Positions 6,682 through 13,192 of a DNA stretch of 15,213 nucleotides are shown here, piece after piece. Numbering within the stretch: the stretch's first letter is position 1; every line of letters begins with the position of its first letter. The notes beneath the pieces are model-generated. The model was given only the letters and a program-made list of their open reading frames with translations. It searched no databases and had not been told where the DNA came from. The position numbers were made by a program, and so were the translations under genes. This stretch comes from Lachnospiraceae bacterium (GTDB lineage: Bacteria; Bacillota; Clostridia; Lachnospirales; Lachnospiraceae), in the NCBI GenBank assembly GCA_017444545.1, contig JAFSWJ010000099.1, positions 1-15,213 on the forward strand, in the 5' to 3' direction.

Positions 6682-9600
6682 TTATATCCCCTGCTTTCAA
6701 GCACGGCATCCGCTATGGCTCTTCCTGCAGCCTCCCTCATGTCGCCATTATTAAGCTTGCTGTAGTCTCCGTCTATGAAGGCAACCTCGACTATCATTCC
6801 CGTTATCTTGTTTGCGGCAGATCCTCTGATGACACCGTAATAATCTCCGTTGCTTCCGGTCCTGGTCTTCACTCCGCGGCTTTCCGTGCCGATGGCAGCC
6901 GTGACCTTGCTCAGGATCCTGTTTGCCAGGGCATCGTCATGATATTCGGTTATGGATTTCCACACCTCGGTACCGTGACCTCCTCCGGAGTTGCAATGGA
7001 TCGAGATGAAGAGGTTGCAGCCGTTTGAATATGCGATGTTCGGCCTGTCTCCAACGGTCAGATAGGTATCATCATATCTTGTCATGACTACGGGAACATT
7101 GTATTTTTCAAGCTCGGCCTTCATGGCATTTGCCATGGCAAGATTGCAGGTCTTTTCCAAAAGTCCGTTATTTGTTGCACCGCTGTCGCTTCCTCCGTGT
7201 CCGGCATCTATGCAGACCTTGAGCTTTCCGTCACCCGTACCGATGGGATTAACCTTGATGAGGGCATGATTGCTTATGATGGAGCTTCCGCTGATGCTTA
7301 TCCTGCCCGTTGCCTGGACATACACTTCCTTGTTCCACTTTGACATGGCCGTCTTTCCCTTCACCTTTGAGCCCTCAAGAGTAAAGTATTTCTGGCCGGG
7401 CGCTGTCCAGACCACATCCTTTAACGTCGTGCTCTTTGGCAGGAAGGAGATCGGTACCTCCTTTGTCTGTCCCACGGTCACCTCGGTATTTGTAAGTTTT
7501 ATCTTGTAAGGCGTGATGTAGGTCACCTTTTTCGGCACACCGAGGATGAATCCGTCCTTTTCCGGACCTCTGCCGTATTTCTTTGTGGTCGCGCTTTGAT
7601 AAACAGGTGTTACCACATAGACCACCTTGTCACCGTGATAGAAGGGCAGGTTCTTTGTCTGCTTGTTCCTGAAGCCCTTGTAGGATACATACTTCCCGTC
7701 CTTTTTGCTGTTATCAAGCCTCTTTTTTGCCTCCTCCTTTGTAAAAAGCACCACCGATGAACTGCAGTTCTTTTCAAAGGAATCCTCCGTATTTGTCTTG
7801 TATTTGTATACCTTTCTTTCAACCATATAACCCAAAGGCGTACTCTGGCTGAAATCAGCGGAGTGATCCCAGGTGAGAAATCCGTCCGGATAATAGGTAT
7901 ATCCGTTGTCTACTGCCACCCGGTTTAACTGTGCCTTCAGATTCTTTACGCCGGTGGGTCTTCCGGAATCGGTCTTTTGAGCGACAAGTCCCCACTCACC
8001 GGAGGAAAAATAGGAGTCCTTCCTGAATGCGCACACCTCAAATCTGTAGGGCTTTCCCACCAGATCCATATCGGTCTTGCCCTTTTTGGGATCAAGGCTT
8101 CCTCCCGTGCCTCCTCTCCAGGTATGCTTTCCGGGCTTTTTGAATACTTTTTCGGCTACCAGCGCGTCATGGTTTTCCACATCATATACACGCAGCATGT
8201 ACTTTGTGGCGCCCTTGACCTCCTGCCAGGATACATATACCTCATCCATATCCTTCGGCGCGGTGCTCAGCTTCGGAGCTCCCACCTTTGTAGTGGCCAC
8301 GGCCTTCTTCGGATCAGCCGACACATGCCTCTTTCCGTTTTTGGGCTCGGCATAGAACTCATAGGTGTAACCGTGCTTCAGCCCTGTTATGCCAAATTTG
8401 GTTATCGGATCCTTGTTGCTGTCCCTTTTAATGGTAAAGACCTTTCTTTTCCAGGTTGAATCCTTGTTTGAATTTTCCGAGAGCACCGTTCCCGTATGGG
8501 TCTTTGTCGCCCTGTAGGTTATGACCATCTCCTTTGCTCCGGTCACAAAATCGGTGTTCACAGTAACCTTGTTGTAATTATCCACGTTTGCCGAGATCGA
8601 GGTGACATCGCCCATCTGCGGCTTTACGCATACGGACTCACCCGCAAATCCCGTAACCTTGTCAAGTACGACTCTTACCTTGAAATAGTAGTTCTTCTCC
8701 GGTGCCAGACCCTTTACCAGATAGATATACGTAGGATAAGGAGCCTTGTATTTAACCCCGTTCAAGCTGATTTCCCTGTTTGCCGCAACCTTTGTGAGAT
8801 TTGTTACCTCATCTGCATCCAGATCCTTCCCCGTAACCGTTGCAACCACCTTGAAACCTCCCGTGGGAGATGTGGACTGAAGGATCTCGTATTTGTTTTT
8901 GCTGTATTTTTTCGCACTTCCGGTGGGTATGATATCCTCCGAAAGGGCTTCAAAGGCGATGGCTGCGCGGTCAAATCTGGGAGTACCTGCTGATACTACA
9001 TAGGGTGCATAGAACCTGAGCTTTGACTTCACAACGTTTGATACCGCAGACTTCAGCTCCTTTCTTTCAGGGAGCACCGATCCGTCCTCGGCAAAATCCA
9101 CAACCTCCGTCTTCACGTAAGCCCTGTAATGGTAAGTGTCTCCCGCGTCGAGGGACCTGTCCGTTATAAATACTCCCTCTGCAGGTATGACACTTCCCTT
9201 CTTTACCGGTTCTCCGTTATTTTTATATGTAAGCGGAGATGCAAGCTTTGATCCGTAATAATCAAAGTTATCTATCTGATCTGCGGAAACACTGATCACA
9301 GCATCATCAAAATCGTTCTTTTTGCCCGTCAGCGATCTTTCGATGACGTAGGTCTCGGTTCCCCTGATCTTTGAGAACCTGAAATCCATGCTGTTCCTGT
9401 CATGCTGAAGCATGGTCAGACCAAGTCCCATGGGCTGGCATACACCGTAGGAAGGTTCCTTTGCCATTCCGTATTTCGTGTCGCTGTCATAGCCTATGAC
9501 ATTTACCTTGTAGATATAGGTGCTTATATCCTCTCTTCCGGCCTCTTTGTCCACAAACTTCGTTCCGGTCTGACCGAACTTTATGTCAGACTCCTTATCC

Positions 9601-11102
9601 GCCGCTTTTGATTTGTTTGCACCATTGAGCAGGATCCAGTCCTCGTTTACATCATCATACCTGTAGATCATGTATCTGGCCTGATCCATCTTTTTTTCGG
9701 AGGAGCTTTTTTTTCTGTCCTTTTTCTCCTTATTTTTGTAGGTCCTTGCAGCCTTCCATGTGATGGTGACAAATCCCTTGGCGTTTTGCTTCACCGAAGA
9801 GATCACGGGAGCCGTCAGACCGTTTGACGTCCATTCATGTTCCTTCTTTATTATCGTGATGTTTCCCGAAACAAGCCTGACCGAAGCAAAATTTCCCGCC
9901 TTATTATTTGATACGCCATAGATCCTTTTCTTTCCTTCTTCGTTCAGTTCAAACCTGTTCTGGCTGGCGGTCACCGTATCCCCCGAGATCAGGCTTGACT
10001 TATCCCAGTTAAAGCAGGTGGCATCAAGCGCCAGGTTTTTTGACAGAGTGTTCACATCCGCGCCGTCGGCCTCGATGGTAAAGCCCTCCCTTTCAGCCTG
10101 GGTGACAGCCTTCCTGTCAAAATTCTTTCTGAAATCCTTTGACCTGATGACGAGATTGGTTGAAAGCACTGTCAGCTTTCCTGCAGAAACATTTTTTATC
10201 TCATAGTTTCCCGCTATCGCCGACACATCGACATTTATGCCGGATTCTCCCGCGCTGTTTTGGCTTCCCGAAACCTTTATGAGATCCATATCATTCCCGT
10301 ACAGCGTCTTTCCGTCAATCTCATACAGATCCTTTGCATCAGCCACAAGACTGCTTCCGTCATAATATTTCGTCTTTCCGTTTATTGAAAGGGATATTGG
10401 TCCCGCCTTGTTGACGCTTAGGAAAACAACCGCATTGGCACTTACCTTACCGTTCTTTTCCGCATTTACGGAAACGGCATATCTTCCGGCATTTACGGCG
10501 CTGTTATCACTAATCTCAAATTCCTTAGCCGTCGTAGAAACTGCGAGACCGTTTTTTGATATCCCGCTCCCGCTTCGAAAGTCCGCTTCACTGTATTGTG
10601 ACGGTTCAGTCTTTCCGTCATTCGCACTTATCATCCAGGCCGTAAAGGTATACCCTTCCGCCCTGTTCGCACTGATATAAACACCGTGGCTTTTCCCGTC
10701 ATACGATACCGTATCTGCGCTGACAAAAAGCTTTATATCATCACCCGCACCCGCGCTCTCCTCAGCCTCAGCCTCCGGCGCCTCTTTTTCAGGCACCTCC
10801 AGGTCCGCAGATACGGAATCAGGTACTTCCTTTTCGGGATCTGCGTTTTCAGCCGGCTTTTCATCCGAAGGCTCCGGTGTCTCTGCCAAAGGCTCACCGG
10901 CCTCTTCTGCCGGATCTGCGGCATTTTCGCTTTCCTTTGCAGCAGGCTGCGTCTCTTCACCCGACGGCGGCTGCGTCATATTTTCGGATACCGGTGCAGG
11001 GTTATCCGTTATCTCATCCGCAAGCGCCGAAACATTCGATCCGAAGACCATCGAAAGCGCAAGCACCATAGCCAAAACCGATCTGATTCTTTTTCTTCTC
11101 AT
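6678..11102 (-). CDS. Secreted multi-domain N-acetylmuramoyl-L-alanine amidase
   Basis: A 1474-residue exported peptidoglycan hydrolase. Residues 1-28 are a signal peptide (cleavage after ALA). Residues 30-120 are a Pro/Glu/Ala-rich acidic linker. Residues 124-420 look like two or three MBG/YDG-type beta modules (for example VSYDGKS at 132-138 and KYYDGSS at 245-251). Residues 428-1190 hold about seven divergent fibronectin-type-III-like modules. Residues 1195-1285 resemble a Big-type Ig domain. Residues 1295-1474 are an Amidase_3 domain that cleaves the MurNAc-L-Ala bond. Its zinc ligands are His1302 (DAGHGG), Glu1316 (LLEKT) and His1369 (SIHCN), and the catalytic Glu is Glu1439 (VEVAF), so it should be active. 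AAGGAG lies 8 nt before the ATG. No LPXTG or SLH anchor is seen. It heads an operon with the lipoprotein and GHL10 genes. Confidence 0.92.
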   Translation of the reverse strand: MRRKRIRSVLAMVLALSMVFGSNVSALADEITDNPAPVSENMTQPPSGEETQPAAKESENAADPAEEAGEPLAETPEPSDEKPAENADPEKEVPDSVSADLEVPEKEAPEAEAEESAGAGDDIKLFVSADTVSYDGKSHGVYISANRAEGYTFTAWMISANDGKTEPSQYSEADFRSGSGISKNGLAVSTTAKEFEISDNSAVNAGRYAVSVNAEKNGKVSANAVVFLSVNKAGPISLSINGKTKYYDGSSLVADAKDLYEIDGKTLYGNDMDLIKVSGSQNSAGESGINVDVSAIAGNYEIKNVSAGKLTVLSTNLVIRSKDFRKNFDRKAVTQAEREGFTIEADGADVNTLSKNLALDATCFNWDKSSLISGDTVTASQNRFELNEEGKKRIYGVSNNKAGNFASVRLVSGNITIIKKEHEWTSNGLTAPVISSVKQNAKGFVTITWKAARTYKNKEKKDRKKSSSEKKMDQARYMIYRYDDVNEDWILLNGANKSKAADKESDIKFGQTGTKFVDKEAGREDISTYIYKVNVIGYDSDTKYGMAKEPSYGVCQPMGLGLTMLQHDRNSMDFRFSKIRGTETYVIERSLTGKKNDFDDAVISVSADQIDNFDYYGSKLASPLTYKNNGEPVKKGSVIPAEGVFITDRSLDAGDTYHYRAYVKTEVVDFAEDGSVLPERKELKSAVSNVVKSKLRFYAPYVVSAGTPRFDRAAIAFEALSEDIIPTGSAKKYSKNKYEILQSTSPTGGFKVVATVTGKDLDADEVTNLTKVAANREISLNGVKYKAPYPTYIYLVKGLAPEKNYYFKVRVVLDKVTGFAGESVCVKPQMGDVTSISANVDNYNKVTVNTDFVTGAKEMVITYRATKTHTGTVLSENSNKDSTWKRKVFTIKRDSNKDPITKFGITGLKHGYTYEFYAEPKNGKRHVSADPKKAVATTKVGAPKLSTAPKDMDEVYVSWQEVKGATKYMLRVYDVENHDALVAEKVFKKPGKHTWRGGTGGSLDPKKGKTDMDLVGKPYRFEVCAFRKDSYFSSGEWGLVAQKTDSGRPTGVKNLKAQLNRVAVDNGYTYYPDGFLTWDHSADFSQSTPLGYMVERKVYKYKTNTEDSFEKNCSSSVVLFTKEEAKKRLDNSKKDGKYVSYKGFRNKQTKNLPFYHGDKVVYVVTPVYQSATTKKYGRGPEKDGFILGVPKKVTYITPYKIKLTNTEVTVGQTKEVPISFLPKSTTLKDVVWTAPGQKYFTLEGSKVKGKTAMSKWNKEVYVQATGRISISGSSIISNHALIKVNPIGTGDGKLKVCIDAGHGGSDSGATNNGLLEKTCNLAMANAMKAELEKYNVPVVMTRYDDTYLTVGDRPNIAYSNGCNLFISIHCNSGGGHGTEVWKSITEYHDDALANRILSKVTAAIGTESRGVKTRTGSNGDYYGVIRGSAANKITGMIVEVAFIDGDYSKLNNGDMREAAGRAIADAVLESRGYK

Positions 11103-11247
11103 AATAAAAACTCCTTGGATCTCCTCAAAATCCCGTCATTTTTTCTGCCGGGTCAAAGTATGCCTCAGATTCTGCAAAGCCTCTTCATCGCAGGGACAAA
11201 TGCATATATGGTAGGCAATCTCCACCCTGACAACAACATATAGTGAA

Positions 11248-11276
11248 ACTATAGCATAGATTTACATAATAAGCAA
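11248..11276 (-). promoter_or_regulatory. Promoter of the amidase operon
   Basis: On the minus strand a -35-like TTGCTT (11276-11271) is followed after 17 nt by TATAGT (11253-11248), with a TG one base before the -10, making an extended -10 sequence. Transcription would start near 11241 and give a leader of about 139 nt before the ATG at 11102. Confidence 0.55.
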
Positions 11277-11373
11277 ACATAAAATTTCTTCCCACATAAA
11301 TATGCTGTAAGCAACCCGGATTTTTCGGGGTTTGTCTTCCCTGCCCGCCACAAAAGCTCCCGTGCCGGTTTTA

Positions 11374-11402
11374 TTGTAAAAAACGCAAGTTTCTACTATA
11401 AT
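11374..11402 (+). promoter_or_regulatory. Promoter of the FAD dehydrogenase gene
   Basis: TTGTAA (11374-11379), a 17-bp spacer and a perfect TATAAT (11397-11402) form a sigma-A-type promoter. The start point would be near 11409, leaving about 22 nt to the ATG at 11431. A GGAGG ribosome binding site at 11418-11422 has a spacing of 8 nt. Confidence 0.8.
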
Positions 11403-11430
11403 AAGAGCATATTTTTCGGAGGTATATTAA

Positions 11431-12795
11431 ATGGATTATGATGTGATCATTATAGGCGCCGGTCCCGGCGGGATATTTGCCGCATATGAACTGACAAAAA
11501 ACGACCCCTCCCTGAAGGTAGCGGTTTTCGAGGCCGGTCATGCTCTCGAGGACAGGAAATGCCCCATAGACGGAGTGAAGGTCAAAAACTGCATCCACTG
11601 CAAAAGCTGTTCCATCATGAGCGGCTTCGGCGGTGCCGGTGCTTTTTCCGACGGAAAATACAATATCACAAACGACTTCGGCGGAACCCTCCATGAGCAC
11701 ATAGGAAAGGATGAAGCGGTAAAGCTCATGGAATATGTGGATACCATCAATCTGGCAAACGGCGGTGAGGGTACGAAGCTGTATTCCACCACAAATACCG
11801 AACTGAAAAAGATGTGTCTGCAAAACAAGCTCCAGCTCCTTGATGCATCAGTCAGGCATCTGGGAACCGACATCAATTATATCGTCCTCAAAAATCTTTA
11901 CGAAAAGCTGAAGGAAAAAGCCTCGTTTTTCTTTATGACTCCCGTTGAGAGCATCGAAAAGACAGAAGGCGGCTTTCTCATAAAAACACAGACCGGTAAA
12001 TATGAATGCGAAAAGTGCATAGTCTCTGCCGGAAGGATAGGCAGCAAATGGATGGAGGAAACCTGCAAAAGCCTTGATATCCCCACAAAATCAAACAGAG
12101 TGGACATCGGCGTCAGGGTGGAGCTTCCTGCGGTACTTTTTGCCCATCTGACAGATGAGCTCTATGAAAGCAAGATAGTATACCGTACGGAAAAGTTTGA
12201 GGACAGGGTCAGGACCTTTTGCATGAACCCCTACGGCAGCGTCGTTACCGAAAACACAAACGGTATAGTCACCGTCAACGGCCACAGCTTTGACGATCCG
12301 GAAAAGAGGACAAAAAACACGAACTTTGCCCTGCTTGTTGCAAAGCACTTTTCAGAGCCGTTCAAGGACAGCAACGGGTATGGAGAAAGCATCGCCAGAC
12401 TTTCAAACATGCTTGGGGGAGGCGTCATAGTCCAGCGTTTCGGAGATATCATCAGAGGCAGGAGGAGTACCGCAAAAAGGATCAGTGAAAACTTTGTCAC
12501 TCCCACCCTTCAGGCTGAACCCGGAGATTTAAGCCTTGTTCTCCCCAAGAGGATCATGGACGGCATACTCGAGATGATCTATGCTCTCGACAAGATCGCT
12601 CCCGGAACCGCAAACGACGATACCCTTCTCTACGGTGTCGAGGTCAAATTCTACAACATGGAGGTTGAGGTAAACGAAGATCTCGAAACCGCCTACATGG
12701 GTCTCTACATCATCGGTGACGGAAGCGGAGTGACACACTCCCTTTCACACGCCTCCGCAAGCGGTGTTTATGTGGCCCGAAAGATCCTCGCGTGA
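11431..12795 (+). CDS. FAD-dependent dehydrogenase (COG2509 type)
   Basis: A 454-residue cytoplasmic flavoprotein. The N-terminus carries the dinucleotide-binding fingerprint IIIGAGPGG (6-14) followed by an acidic residue at the end of the second strand (FEAG, 33-36). A GGAGAFSDGK block lies at 67-76 and the C-terminal FAD-binding segment IGDGSGVTHSLSHASASG is near 427-444. This pattern fits the uncharacterised FAD-dependent dehydrogenases of COG2509; substrate and acceptor are unknown. Four cysteines (Cys44, Cys54, Cys57, Cys60; spacing C-x9-C-x2-C-x2-C) sit just before the GGAGAFSDG motif and could bind metal or take part in thiol redox chemistry. It has its own promoter. The next gene is 397 nt away, separated by the structured element at 12800-13123. 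Confidence 0.88.
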   Translation: MDYDVIIIGAGPGGIFAAYELTKNDPSLKVAVFEAGHALEDRKCPIDGVKVKNCIHCKSCSIMSGFGGAGAFSDGKYNITNDFGGTLHEHIGKDEAVKLMEYVDTINLANGGEGTKLYSTTNTELKKMCLQNKLQLLDASVRHLGTDINYIVLKNLYEKLKEKASFFFMTPVESIEKTEGGFLIKTQTGKYECEKCIVSAGRIGSKWMEETCKSLDIPTKSNRVDIGVRVELPAVLFAHLTDELYESKIVYRTEKFEDRVRTFCMNPYGSVVTENTNGIVTVNGHSFDDPEKRTKNTNFALLVAKHFSEPFKDSNGYGESIARLSNMLGGGVIVQRFGDIIRGRRSTAKRISENFVTPTLQAEPGDLSLVLPKRIMDGILEMIYALDKIAPGTANDDTLLYGVEVKFYNMEVEVNEDLETAYMGLYIIGDGSGVTHSLSHASASGVYVARKILA

Positions 12796-12871
12796 GATTA
12801 TTCACAGCCAATGCCATTGGTTGAGCAATCGGAACAGTTGATGCGCGAGCAGGGGCGCTGAATGTCCAGTG

Positions 12872-12897
12872 CAAAATATGCCCTTTGGCATATTTTG
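12872..12897. repeat. Perfect 11-bp hairpin inside the element
   Basis: CAAAATATGCC and GGCATATTTTG flank a CTTT loop. It lies about 77 nt after the FAD dehydrogenase stop. No T-run follows, so a terminator role is doubtful, although the arm itself ends in T residues. Confidence 0.85.
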
Positions 12898-12906
12898 AAT
12901 GCCGGT

Positions 12907-12927
12907 TAGATGCGCCAAGCGCATCTA
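12907..12927. repeat. Perfect 9-bp hairpin inside the element
   Basis: TAGATGCGC and GCGCATCTA flank a CAA loop, 9 nt after the previous hairpin. Confidence 0.85.
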
Positions 12928-12950
12928 GCATCGGTACATTCGTTTAGCGC

Positions 12951-12970
12951 CGACCGAAGCGGAGCGTAGA
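12951..12970 (+). repeat. Direct repeat copy 1 (GGAGCG module)
   Basis: CGACCGAAGCGGAGCGTAGA; 19 of 20 bases are shared with copy 2 at 13045-13064. A shorter CCGGAGCG piece also occurs at 12990-12997. Confidence 0.85.
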
Positions 12971-13010
12971 ACCCCGTGCCGAGCACCTACCGGAGCGCAA
13001 GGTACGGGAG

Positions 13011-13045
13011 GACGCATACCGTCCAGTGGACGGTAGTTTTGCGTC
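13011..13045. repeat. Two-part hairpin inside the element
   Basis: GACGCA (13011-13016) pairs with TGCGTC (13040-13045), and inside it TACCGTC (13017-13023) pairs with GACGGTA (13029-13035) around a CAGTG loop. A GTTT bulge lies on the 3' side. Confidence 0.8.
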
Positions 13046-13064
13046 GACCGGAGCGGAGCGTAGA
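13045..13064 (+). repeat. Direct repeat copy 2 (GGAGCG module)
   Basis: CGACCGGAGCGGAGCGTAGA; differs from copy 1 at one base. Confidence 0.85.
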
Positions 13065-13128
13065 CCCTGCGGGAGCAAGAGCCAAAGATTGATATGCTCA
13101 AGTCAATAACATTGGCTGTGAATGCCAA

Positions 13129-13157
13129 CTGACAAAAACCGCAAGCCGTGATACAAT
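13129..13157 (+). promoter_or_regulatory. Promoter of the clpX-like operon
   Basis: CTGACA (13129-13134), a 17-bp spacer and TACAAT (13152-13157) each match the sigma-A consensus at five of six bases. The start would be near 13164. The promoter begins only 5 bp after the end of the 324-bp element. Confidence 0.8.
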
Positions 13158-13172
13158 GAAAAATATTTTTCA
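13157..13172. promoter_or_regulatory. 16-bp palindrome over the clpX transcription start
   Basis: TGAAAAATATTTTTCA is a perfect palindrome that begins in the last base of the -10 box and covers the predicted start site. This is where a repressor operator would sit. It is also A/T-rich, so chance symmetry is possible. Confidence 0.45.
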
Positions 13173-13192
13173 AGCGATATGAAAGGTTAAAC

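Larger units (their letters stand above)
11103..11430. other. Divergent intergenic region
   Basis: A 328-nt gap between two diverging genes. It contains the leader and promoter of the amidase on the minus strand (leader about 11103-11241) and the promoter of the FAD dehydrogenase on the plus strand. The centre (about 11240-11300) is A/T-rich. The amidase leader is richer in G and C and can form short helices (for example CTGCGA with TTTGCAG on the minus strand), but I do not recognise a known riboswitch in it. No small gene is convincing here. Confidence 0.6.
12800..13123. repeat. 324-bp non-coding element with inverted ends and internal hairpins (MITE-like or structured RNA)
   Basis: The ends are perfect 14-bp inverted repeats (ATTCACAGCCAATG at 12800-12813; its complement at 13110-13123). 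Similarity continues imperfectly inward to about 12831 and 13093, including TTGAGCA. Inside are a perfect 11-bp hairpin (12872-12897), a perfect 9-bp hairpin (12907-12927), an 8-bp stem with one G-U pair (12973-12980 with 13001-13008), and a two-part hairpin (13011-13045). A 20-bp module is present twice (12951-12970 and 13045-13064). There is no transposase and no clear target-site duplication. The element looks more G+C-rich than its immediate flanks. It could be a non-autonomous mobile element, a REP-like repeat or a multibranched RNA; wobble pairs do not clearly favour one strand. Its family is not known to me. Confidence 0.65.
12796..13192. other. Intergenic region holding a repeat element and the clpX promoter
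   Basis: No protein-coding gene is supported in these 397 nt. About four fifths of it is a 324-bp palindromic element (12800-13123). The remainder is a promoter (13129-13157), a 16-bp palindrome (13157-13172) and the clpX ribosome binding site (AAAGG, 13182-13186). Confidence 0.8.

Noticed and set aside
10741..11010. Low-complexity Glu/Pro/Ala-rich DNA near the start of the amidase as a tandem repeat or frameshift site
   Set aside because: The amidase frame stays open and reads as an ordinary acidic linker after the signal peptide; no regular repeat unit is present.
12872..12927. The two perfect hairpins as a terminator of the FAD dehydrogenase
   Set aside because: Neither is followed by a T-run; they fit better as parts of the larger element.
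12790..13130. Target-site duplication flanking the element
   Set aside because: The bases outside the inverted ends (GAGATT on the left, GCCAAC on the right) do not match in any register I tried, so transposition cannot be claimed.
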